Positions 1 to 5,748 of a stretch of DNA of 9,119 nucleotides are shown piece after piece. The DNA lies in NCBI GenBank assembly GCA_003533405.1, contig DQDL01000048.1, forward strand, positions 1-9,119. Reading direction: 5' to 3'. The notes beneath the pieces were generated by a model. The model searched no databases. It saw only the letters and a program-made list of their open reading frames with translations, and was not told the DNA's origin. Made by a program: the position numbers and the translations under genes. The stretch's first letter is position 1, and each line of letters opens with the position of its first letter. Origin of the DNA: Clostridiales bacterium. GTDB taxonomy: Bacteria > Bacillota > Clostridia > Oscillospirales > Oscillospiraceae.

Positions 1-1
1 G

Positions 2-361
2 ACTCTTCCCGAGTTCTCGAAGCTCGCTCTTAAGGCAAAGAATGTCATCCCCATCACCGCACAGTGCACCGTTTTCGCTGAGTCTGAAGTCATCACCCTC
101 GTTGGCGAAGGCAAGCCCATGGACGAGATCGCAGCAGGTATCGAGATGGCAGTTGCAAAGCGCTGCTTTGTCATGGCAAAGAAGGCCGGTGCAACCGACA
201 GCATCACCCTTACCGGTGGTTGTGCAAAGAACGATGGCCTGAAGGACGCAATCGAGCATGTTCTGAAGCTGAAGGTCGTCAACCTGAAGACTGACCCCCA
301 GCTCATGGGCGCACTCGGCGCAGCAGAGTATGCACGCCAGAAGGGTCTTGCAAAGAAGTAA
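2..361 (+). CDS. BadF/BadG/BcrA/BcrD-family ATPase, HgdC-like 2-hydroxyacyl-CoA dehydratase activase (C-terminal part)
   Basis: Only the last 119 residues and the TAA stop are in the window; the start lies to the left. The fragment carries the family signature CTVFAESEV at fragment residues 22-30 and the nucleotide-binding GG(V/C)AKN motif, here GGCAKN, at 72-77, and ends in the usual GALGAA helix. Proteins of this family are homodimeric ATPases. They hold one [4Fe-4S] cluster between the subunits and use ATP hydrolysis to drive a low-potential electron into a 2-hydroxyacyl-CoA dehydratase, as in glutamate, leucine or lactate fermentation, or into benzoyl-CoA reductase. The Cys in CTVFAESEV corresponds to one of the two cluster ligands; the other would be upstream and is not visible. 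Codons are strongly biased (AAG, CTG/CTT, GCA), suggesting high expression. The family call is secure. The substrate of the partner dehydratase cannot be told from this fragment. Confidence 0.9.
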   Translation, partial: TLPEFSKLALKAKNVIPITAQCTVFAESEVITLVGEGKPMDEIAAGIEMAVAKRCFVMAKKAGATDSITLTGGCAKNDGLKDAIEHVLKLKVVNLKTDPQLMGALGAAEYARQKGLAKK

Positions 362-395
362 TTCGCTAATACATAGCTGAATTCCGATTTTTCGA

Positions 396-401
396 AAGGA
401 G
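396..401 (+). promoter_or_regulatory. Ribosome binding site of the 55-residue small protein
   Basis: AAGGAG lies 10 bases before the ATG at 412. It lies only 2 bases before another ATG at 404, which is too close for initiation and opens a 14-codon frame. The spacing therefore favours the ATG at 412. The 50-base gap after the activase stop contains no terminator, so the two genes are probably co-transcribed. Confidence 0.65.
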
Positions 402-411
402 CATATGTTAT

Positions 412-579
412 ATGTGCAAAATTTGCAACATTTGCAAAAAGACCGTTAAGCTGTCCGCGGCTGCAGTTGGCATCCTTTTCGTAGTGTACTTCTGGAACCT
501 CGATCAGAAGCTGCTCGGCTGGGCGTATCAGCAGGTCAATAAAATGTTCGACAGAAAGCCTGCCAACATTAATTTCTAA
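412..579 (+). CDS. Small Cys-rich single-pass membrane protein (55 residues), function unknown
   Basis: This open frame of 55 codons plus TAA starts at an ATG preceded by AAGGAG. I do not recognise the protein. Cysteines at residues 2, 5 and 8 form a CxxCxxC arrangement, followed by a Lys-rich stretch (residues 9-13) and a hydrophobic segment at about 14-30, long enough for one membrane helix. A polar, amphipathic tail of about 25 residues follows. The positive N-terminal side suggests the cysteines face the cytoplasm. The gene is 50 bases downstream of the HgdC-like activase and just before a strong terminator, so it is probably the last gene of that operon. Three cysteines at the very N-terminus could bind metal or an Fe-S cluster with another partner, or be acylated; neither is shown. 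The RBS, the operon position and the sensible topology support a real gene, but its short length leaves some doubt. Confidence 0.7.
   Translation: MCKICNICKKTVKLSAAAVGILFVVYFWNLDQKLLGWAYQQVNKMFDRKPANINF
415..441 (+). repeat. Three degenerate 9-base tandem units in the small-protein gene
   Basis: The units TGCAAAATT, TGCAACATT and TGCAAAAAG follow one another in frame and encode Cys-Lys-Ile, Cys-Asn-Ile and Cys-Lys-Lys. The regular spacing of the three cysteines comes directly from this repeat. Confidence 0.7.
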
Positions 580-589
580 GTTTAAGCGT

Positions 590-627
590 TACACCGGTAT
601 TTGCCTAGCAAATACCGGTGTATTTTT
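590..627 (+). terminator. Rho-independent terminator of the activase/small-protein operon
   Basis: A perfect 15-bp inverted repeat (590-604 paired with 608-622) encloses a 3-base loop and is followed by TTTTT (623-627). It begins 10 bases after the stop codon of the small protein. The T-run lies only on the plus-strand side, so it acts in the plus direction. Confidence 0.92.
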
Positions 628-633
628 ATGTGC

Positions 634-664
634 AAAAAAGTCCGGCCTTAACGACCGGACTTTT
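634..664 (-). terminator. Rho-independent terminator after cysS, possibly bidirectional
   Basis: A 10-bp inverted repeat (636-645 with 655-664; GTCCGG core, 9-base loop) sits 12 bases beyond the cysS stop. On the minus strand it ends in six T (complement of A634-A639), giving a standard terminator for the long minus-strand operon. On the plus strand it is followed by a weaker T-rich stretch (661-664, 668-672), so it may also catch read-through from the left. Confidence 0.88.
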
Positions 665-676
665 ACTTGTTTCGGT

Positions 677-2131
677 TTAAATTTTCTTCCACTTTGCGCC
701 GTTGGGGATATCGGTGACTTCGATACCGGCGGTCTTGAGCTCGTCACGGATGCGGTCGGCCTCAACAAAGTTCTTTGTCTTCTTTGCTGCTGCACGAGCC
801 TTGAGCTTTTCTTCGATCTCAGCGTCAGCCTCGCCCGACTCGGAGATGACGGTAAACTCGGTGTTGCCCGAAACGGCATGCTTTTTAAGCTCCTCACGCT
901 TTGCTTCGGCCTTCTTAATGAGGTCAAGACCCAGCACACGGTCAAAGTCTGCGATGACCGCAAGCTTGGTGTCATCGTTGGTCTTGTACTTGAGCACATC
1001 GTAAAGCGCCGTGACAGCAAGGGAGGTGTTAAGGTCATTGTCCAGCGCAGCGCAGAACTTGTCCTTGAGCGCCTTTACCGCTTCCTCGTCGACTGCTTCA
1101 CCTGCGGGCTTGAGACCTGCAATGCGGGTTATGAGCTTGTTGTAGGTCACCTGTGCATTGTCGAGGTTCTCCCATGAGAACACAAGCGACTTACGGTAGT
1201 GGCTCTGCAGGCAGAACAGGCGGTAGGCGAGGGGGTCATAGCCCTTTTCTTCGAGCAGGCTCACGGTAAGGAACTCGCCCTTGGACTTTGACATTTTGCC
1301 GCTACCCGTGTTAAGGTGCATGACATGCATCCAGTAGTTGCACCACTTGTGACCAAGGTACGATTCGGACTGTGCTATCTCATTGGTGTGGTGGGGGAAT
1401 GCATTGTCGATGCCACCGCAGTGGATATCAAGATCCTCGCCAAGGTGTTTCATTGAAATGCCCGAGCACTCAATGTGCCAGCCGGGGTAGCCTACGCCCC
1501 AAGGCGAATCCCACTTAAGCGCTTGATCTTCAAATTTGGACTTTGTAAACCAAAGCACGAAGTCGTTTTTGTTGCGTTTATTGGTGTCCTCCTCAACGCC
1601 CTCACGCACGCCGACTGCAAGGTCATCCTCGTTAAAGTCGTTAAAAATGTAGTATCTGTCGAGCTTAGATGTATCAAAATACACATTACCGCCCGCAAAA
1701 TAAGCATAGCCCGTGTCCATGAGCTTGGTGATTATCTTGATATACTCATCGATACAATTAGTTGCAGGCTCAACAACATCGGGTGTCTTGATATTGAGTT
1801 TTGCGCAGTCGGAGAAAAATGCGTCGGTATAAAACTTGGCTATCTCCATGACCGACTTATGCTCGCGCTTTGCGCCCTTGAGCATCTTGTCCTCGCCCTC
1901 GTCGGCATCACTCGTGAGGTGGCCTACATCGGTGATGTTCATGACACGCTTGACATTGTAGCCGGCGTAGCGCAGATATTTCTCAAGTATATCTTCCATG
2001 ATATACGAGCGCAGGTTGCCTATATGTGCAAAATGGTATACCGTAGGCCCGCAGGTGTACATCTTAACGATATCGGGGTGATTCGGTATAAAATCTTCCT
2101 TTTTACGGGTAGCGGAGTTATAAAGCTTCAT
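677..2131 (-). CDS. cysS: Cysteine--tRNA ligase (CysRS)
   Basis: This 484-residue class I aminoacyl-tRNA synthetase attaches cysteine to tRNA-Cys in the cytoplasm. The CGPTVY motif (Cys27) and the HIGH-type signature, here HIGN at 36-39, are followed by the MNITDVGHLTSDADEGEDKM block typical of the family. The zinc ligands expected from the E. coli enzyme are present as Cys27, Cys222 (HIECSG), His247 and Glu251 (FPHHTNE). The KMSKS loop is at 279-283. The C-terminal helical part ends with the usual AADRIRDEL-like helix (here EADRIRDEL) of the tRNA-binding region. Length is slightly above the E. coli enzyme's 461. AAGGAG (2139-2144) lies 7 bases before the ATG. It is the last gene of the minus-strand run, 23 bases after pgsA. 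Many Firmicutes control cysS with a T-box leader; there is no room for one here. HIGN for HIGH is a known variant in this subgroup, not a defect. Confidence 0.98.
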   Translation of the reverse strand: MKLYNSATRKKEDFIPNHPDIVKMYTCGPTVYHFAHIGNLRSYIMEDILEKYLRYAGYNVKRVMNITDVGHLTSDADEGEDKMLKGAKREHKSVMEIAKFYTDAFFSDCAKLNIKTPDVVEPATNCIDEYIKIITKLMDTGYAYFAGGNVYFDTSKLDRYYIFNDFNEDDLAVGVREGVEEDTNKRNKNDFVLWFTKSKFEDQALKWDSPWGVGYPGWHIECSGISMKHLGEDLDIHCGGIDNAFPHHTNEIAQSESYLGHKWCNYWMHVMHLNTGSGKMSKSKGEFLTVSLLEEKGYDPLAYRLFCLQSHYRKSLVFSWENLDNAQVTYNKLITRIAGLKPAGEAVDEEAVKALKDKFCAALDNDLNTSLAVTALYDVLKYKTNDDTKLAVIADFDRVLGLDLIKKAEAKREELKKHAVSGNTEFTVISESGEADAEIEEKLKARAAAKKTKNFVEADRIRDELKTAGIEVTDIPNGAKWKKI

Positions 2132-2138
2132 ATTCAGT

Positions 2139-2144
2139 CTCCTT
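2139..2144 (-). promoter_or_regulatory. Ribosome binding site of cysS
   Basis: AAGGAG on the minus strand, 7 bases before the cysS ATG. It lies in the short pgsA-cysS gap, which shows no leader hairpin or T-box. Confidence 0.8.
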
Positions 2145-2154
2145 ATATTTTACC

Positions 2155-2691
2155 TCAGTCGCAGTGCTTAAAAACATTGATGTTTTTAACGAAGTATTCA
2201 GCGCCGGAGTACAAAGTCGAAATTACGATAAGTGCCGAGCAGACAGGGGGGATGACCTCCTTAAAGGGAACCCAAGGCTCAGCAACAACAATGAGAAGGC
2301 CGAGCGTGACCATGGTGATAAAGGTCTTTATCTTGCCAGACCATGCTGCGGCAATGACCGTACCCTGCTCAACGGCGAGCAGACGCAGACCCGAAACACC
2401 GAACTCACGCAGCAGTACGAGAGCTACCACCCAGCCGGGCATCGTGTCGTTATCGACAAAATAACACATTGCGGCAAGTACAAGCATTTTATCGGCCAAG
2501 GGATCCATGAATTTGCCGAAATTCGTTACTTGATTGAACTTTCTGGCTATCTTGCCGTCGATAAAATCACTCAGACAGGCGATGATATACACGGCCAGCG
2601 CCCAGTAGGTGTACCCCATATAAAGCAGCACCATGAAAACTGGCACAAGGATTATTCTCATTATGGTGATTTTGTTGGCAGTTGTATTCAT
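2155..2691 (-). CDS. pgsA: CDP-diacylglycerol--glycerol-3-phosphate 3-phosphatidyltransferase
   Basis: This 178-residue membrane enzyme makes phosphatidylglycerol-phosphate from CDP-diacylglycerol and glycerol-3-phosphate, the committed step to phosphatidylglycerol and cardiolipin. The full CDP-alcohol phosphotransferase motif DxxDGxxARx8GxxxDxxxD is intact: Asp42, Asp45, Gly46, Ala49, Arg50, Gly59, Asp63 and Asp67. Several hydrophobic helices surround it (about 10-25, 28-44, 67-78, 84-96, 120-138, 146-160), and the length is normal for PgsA. The start overlaps the rimO stop as ATGA, and a perfect AGGAGG (2699-2704) lies 7 bases upstream inside the end of rimO, so translation is probably coupled. 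PgsA is the usual relative found next to rimO and recA in Firmicutes, which supports this over other CDP-alcohol transferases such as cardiolipin or phosphatidylserine synthase. Confidence 0.95.
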   Translation of the reverse strand: MNTTANKITIMRIILVPVFMVLLYMGYTYWALAVYIIACLSDFIDGKIARKFNQVTNFGKFMDPLADKMLVLAAMCYFVDNDTMPGWVVALVLLREFGVSGLRLLAVEQGTVIAAAWSGKIKTFITMVTLGLLIVVAEPWVPFKEVIPPVCSALIVISTLYSGAEYFVKNINVFKHCD

Positions 2692-4013
2692 ACACAGACC
2701 TCCTCGCCGATAAGATTTCCGTCGTCATCTACGGCAGTAATATTAACATACACTATATTGCCCTCGCCGCCGTCGCCGTCAAAGAACACGAGCCCGTCAA
2801 TATCCGGTGAATCATAGCAGCTCCTGCCGACCCACATTTGCGTGTCCTCATCGTAGTCAAGACACAGGACCTCAAGGGCCTTGCCGATGAGCGAAGCATT
2901 GAATTCATCCATAACGCCGGCCTGTATCTCCATTATGAGATCGGCTCTGCGCTGTGCCTCCTCGGCATCGACATGCGGCATTTTTGCCGCCGGAGTACCC
3001 TCCTCAGGGGAGAAGGGGAATACGCCCGCACGCTCAATTTTGGCCTCTCTAAGGAAGCTGCAAAGCTCTTCAAATTCTGCATCGCCCTCGCCGGGCAAGC
3101 CGGAGATAAGGCTCGTGCGGAGTACAACGCCGGGGATACGCTCACGAAGTTCTTTAAAGAGCTTGCGGATATCGTCGCCCGTGCCACGGCGGTTCATCGA
3201 TTTAAGTATATCGTTATTTATGTGCTGAATGGGAATATCTAAGTATTTGACGATCTTTTCGTTGCTTGCTATCTCGTCGATGAGCTCGTCGTCAAACTGG
3301 TCGGGGTACAGGTAGTGAAGCCTTATCCACTCAACACCGTCAATTTCCGCAAGCCGTCTGCATAGCTCGGCAAGGCAGCGCTTACCGTAAAGATCTGTGC
3401 CGTAGCGAGTGATATCCTGCGCAATGACAATGAGCTCCTTAACGCCGTGCTCGGCAAGCTCACGAGCTTCTTCAACAACATTCTCAATTTCTCTCGAACG
3501 GTATCTGCCCCTTATGTAAGGAATTGCGCAGAAGGCGCAGAAATTGTTGCAGCCCTCGGCAATGCGCAGATACGCCCAGCTTGGTCCGGTGCTAACGACC
3601 CTCGGCGTTTCCTCGACGGGGGCGTTTTTGTCGCCAAAGCTTAAAACGCTCTCGTTATTGAGCGCCTTCGTGACGGCCTCAACGATATCACCAAAGCTGC
3701 CGACACCCAAAACGGCGTCAATTTCGGGAAGCTCCTGCATGACCGTGTCCTGATAGCGCTCGGCAAGGCAACCCGTAACGATAATTTTCCCGAGCTTGCC
3801 AGCCTTTTTAAGCTCCGCCATCTCCAAAACGGTGTCTATCGCTTCGCTTTTGGCAGCGTCGATAAAGCCGCAGGTGTTAATGATGACGGCATCCGCACCG
3901 TCCGGCTCTGGAACGAGAGTGTAGCCCGCTTCGCTCAAAAGATATAACATCTGTTCGCTGTTTACGAGGTTTTTCGCACAGCCGAGTGAAATAAGAGAAA
4001 TTTTCCTGTCCAT
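2688..4013 (-). CDS. rimO: Ribosomal protein S12 methylthiotransferase RimO
   Basis: This 441-residue radical-SAM enzyme adds a methylthio group to a conserved Asp of ribosomal protein S12. The N-terminal MTTase domain has its three cluster cysteines at Cys12 (SLGCAKN), Cys48 (INTCGF) and Cys82 (TGCLAE). The radical-SAM cluster motif CxxxCxxC is Cys155, Cys159 and Cys162 (EGCNNFCAFCAIP). A C-terminal TRAM domain (about 375-441) carries GRSCYDSPDIDG. The KNLVNSE start, the RGRYRSR segment and the AQDITRYG segment favour RimO over its paralogues MiaB and MtaB. The ATG overlaps the recX stop by one base (TAATG), with GAGGG at 4020-4024 six bases before it; the 3' end overlaps pgsA by four bases. 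Both overlaps point to translational coupling. All cluster ligands are present, so the enzyme should be active. Confidence 0.96.
   Translation of the reverse strand: MDRKISLISLGCAKNLVNSEQMLYLLSEAGYTLVPEPDGADAVIINTCGFIDAAKSEAIDTVLEMAELKKAGKLGKIIVTGCLAERYQDTVMQELPEIDAVLGVGSFGDIVEAVTKALNNESVLSFGDKNAPVEETPRVVSTGPSWAYLRIAEGCNNFCAFCAIPYIRGRYRSREIENVVEEARELAEHGVKELIVIAQDITRYGTDLYGKRCLAELCRRLAEIDGVEWIRLHYLYPDQFDDELIDEIASNEKIVKYLDIPIQHINNDILKSMNRRGTGDDIRKLFKELRERIPGVVLRTSLISGLPGEGDAEFEELCSFLREAKIERAGVFPFSPEEGTPAAKMPHVDAEEAQRRADLIMEIQAGVMDEFNASLIGKALEVLCLDYDEDTQMWVGRSCYDSPDIDGLVFFDGDGGEGNIVYVNITAVDDDGNLIGEEVCV
2699..2704 (-). promoter_or_regulatory. Ribosome binding site of pgsA inside the rimO 3' end
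   Basis: A perfect AGGAGG on the minus strand lies 7 bases before the pgsA ATG and also encodes the Glu-Glu-Val near the end of RimO. With the ATGA overlap it supports coupled translation of rimO and pgsA. Confidence 0.8.
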
Positions 4014-4621
4014 TAGTTTCCCTCTTGCAGAGTATAATTATTAAGTGCGTGTTTTATCTGATCCCATGTGTAGCCACGCCGAAACAGCGCATCCGTGACC
4101 TTCTTGACCTGCGCACGGTCATCGGGATCGGTAAGCCTTGAGCGGAGAAAGCGCTCAAGCTTGTCGTCCTGCTCGGGCATCTGCTCCAAGGCATCTTCCC
4201 AAAGCTCACGGTCAATGCCGTGGCGGTTTAGCTCTTGCCTGATGCGGGTGATGCCGTAGCCCTTTGCCGCATAGTGACGCACGATCGAACCTGCGTAGCT
4301 TTCGTCGTTTATAAGCCCCATCTGAACCAGCCAATCGGCACAGTATTCTGCATTTTCAGGCGTTTCGCCCTTTTCAATAAGCCGCTTAAACATCTCCTTG
4401 CGAGACATCGGCCGAGTATTTATTATACGCAGCGCCCGTGATTTTGCAAGCGAAAGAGAGGAGACGGAAAGAAAAGCGTGAAACTCATCATCGTCCAGCT
4501 CCAAGCCAGCGTGCAAAAACTTGTCCGTCACAACGCCAAGCGAGGTTTTCACCTGTGTGCCGTCGTCAAAAATGACGGTGAAGCGCTCCGGTGAGGTCTG
4601 CTTCAGCTCAAGAATTTTCAC
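4013..4621 (-). CDS. recX: Regulatory protein RecX
   Basis: This 202-residue cytoplasmic protein is expected to bind RecA filaments and limit, or in some species modulate, RecA activity. It has the three-helix RecX repeats. The first contains the LSLAKSRALRIINTRPMSRKEM-type helix pair (about 55-80), followed by WLVQMGLINDESYA and the HYAAKGYGITRIRQEL segment (about 98-133). A third repeat ends with FRRGYTWDQIKHAL. A beta-rich N-terminal segment (1-30) is like that of longer Firmicute RecX proteins. The start is GTG: the next in-frame Met is about 70 residues in and would cut the first repeat. GAAGG (4631-4635), inside the end of recA, lies 9 bases upstream. The gene begins 5 bases after recA stops, the standard recA-recX pairing. 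The weak GTG start would give less RecX than RecA from a shared transcript, which is an inference. Confidence 0.93.
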   Translation of the reverse strand: MKILELKQTSPERFTVIFDDGTQVKTSLGVVTDKFLHAGLELDDDEFHAFLSVSSLSLAKSRALRIINTRPMSRKEMFKRLIEKGETPENAEYCADWLVQMGLINDESYAGSIVRHYAAKGYGITRIRQELNRHGIDRELWEDALEQMPEQDDKLERFLRSRLTDPDDRAQVKKVTDALFRRGYTWDQIKHALNNYTLQEGN

Positions 4622-4626
4622 AAGGC

Positions 4627-5727
4627 TCAGCCTTCAAAATCGTCCGCAGAAATGTCAACGGCTCTTCCTGCGGCCTGAGCGGCCTTGCGAGCCTGCGGAG
4701 ACATGAGCTTGTATGCATTGTCTCTTATCTGCTGTTCGATCTTATTGCATATTTCGGGGTTGTTCAGCAGATAGGTCTTGGTGGCGTCTCGACCCTGAAT
4801 ACGCTGATCACCGACGGTGAACCAAGCACCGGCCTTGTCGATAAGCTCAAGCTTTACGCCGAGGTCAACTATCTCGCCGACCTTGGAGATGCCCTCGCCA
4901 TAGATAATGTCAAACTCCGCCTCTTTGAACGGGGGAGCACACTTGTTCTTGATGACCTTTGCTCTGGTACGGTTGCCGATCATCTCGTTGCCGGACTTGA
5001 GGGTCTCGATTCTTCTTACATCGATACGCACGGATGCGTAGTATTTAAGCGCAAGACCACCGGGTGTGGTCTCGGGATTGCCGTACATAACGCCGATCTT
5101 CTGGCGCAGCTGGTTTATAAATATAACGGTACAGCCGTTTTTGGAGATAGCACCGGCCAGACGGCGCATAGCCTGCGACATGAGCCTTGCAAGCGCACCG
5201 ACGACCGAGTCGCCCATCTCACCTTCGAGCTCAATGCGAGGGATAAGAGCTGCAACCGAGTCGACCACGACGACGTCAACTGCGCTCGAGCGCACGAGGC
5301 TTTCTGCGATGTCGAGCGCCTGCTCACCGGTGTCCGGCTGAGAAATGAGCAGACTGTCAATGTCAACGCCGAGAGCTCTTGCGTAAGCAGGCTCAAGGGC
5401 GTGCTCAACATCGATGTAAGCAGCTTCGCCGCCGGCCTTCTGAGCTGCTGCAACAACATGCAGAGCGAGTGTGGTTTTGCCCGAAGCCTCGGGTCCGTAT
5501 ATCTCAACGATCCTGCCCTTGGGAACGCCGCCGATGCCTAATGCAAGGTCAAGGGAGAGCGAGCCCGTGGAAAGAGCCTCAACATTAACGGGAATATCGT
5601 CGCCAAGACGCATGATTGCGCCCTTGCCGTAGTTTTTCTCTATCTGGGCAATACAGGTCTCAAGCGCCTTTTTCTTGTCGCTGGCCTGACCCGGGGTGGA
5701 GATGGGAGTTTTTTTCTTTTCAGCCAT
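4627..5727 (-). CDS. recA: Recombinase RecA
   Basis: This 366-residue DNA-dependent ATPase forms filaments on single-stranded DNA for homologous recombination and triggers LexA self-cleavage. Walker A GPEASGKTT is at 78-86, the catalytic Glu region (YIDVEHALEP) at 104-113 and Walker B VVVVDS at 152-157. The L2 region NPETTPGG is at 217-224, and DVRRIETLKSG and IIYGEGIS follow. The C-terminal tail is short and acidic (ADDFEG). A basic N-terminal extension of about 15 residues resembles other clostridial RecA proteins. In loop L1 the widely conserved His (E. coli His163) is replaced by Val175 (GDSVVG), and L2 has Leu225 where E. coli has Asn. GAGGTG (5735-5740) lies 7 bases before the ATG. The gap to prmC is only 21 bases and has no GAACnnnnGTTC LexA-type box, so recA appears to be transcribed from further upstream. 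Confidence 0.98.
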   Translation of the reverse strand: MAEKKKTPISTPGQASDKKKALETCIAQIEKNYGKGAIMRLGDDIPVNVEALSTGSLSLDLALGIGGVPKGRIVEIYGPEASGKTTLALHVVAAAQKAGGEAAYIDVEHALEPAYARALGVDIDSLLISQPDTGEQALDIAESLVRSSAVDVVVVDSVAALIPRIELEGEMGDSVVGALARLMSQAMRRLAGAISKNGCTVIFINQLRQKIGVMYGNPETTPGGLALKYYASVRIDVRRIETLKSGNEMIGNRTRAKVIKNKCAPPFKEAEFDIIYGEGISKVGEIVDLGVKLELIDKAGAWFTVGDQRIQGRDATKTYLLNNPEICNKIEQQIRDNAYKLMSPQARKAAQAAGRAVDISADDFEG

Positions 5728-5734
5728 TGTAGTT

Positions 5735-5740
5735 CACCTC
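5735..5740 (-). promoter_or_regulatory. Ribosome binding site of recA
   Basis: GAGGTG on the minus strand, 7 bases before the recA ATG. It occupies most of the 21-base prmC-recA gap, leaving no space there for a separate promoter plus operator. Confidence 0.75.
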
Positions 5741-5748
5741 ATGTATGA

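Noticed and set aside
119..361. Activase fragment starting at the ATG at 119
   Set aside because: The same frame is open to the left edge and carries the family CTVFAESEV motif upstream of this Met, so the Met is internal.
404..448. 14-codon frame from the ATG at 404 as a leader peptide
   Set aside because: The AAGGAG is only 2 bases from this ATG, too close for initiation, and the peptide overlaps the better-supported start at 412.
1475..2464. Long plus-strand open frame (329 codons) opposite cysS and pgsA
   Set aside because: It spans two well-supported minus-strand genes, has no recognisable motif or convincing RBS, and is explained by the codon bias of the opposite strand.
4591..5541. 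Plus-strand open frame (316 codons) opposite recA
   Set aside because: It lies almost wholly antisense to recA, has low-complexity composition typical of a reverse-strand shadow, and shows no family motif.
5728..5748. LexA/SOS operator in front of recA
   Set aside because: The gap has no GAACnnnnGTTC-like palindrome; only the ribosome binding site is recognisable.
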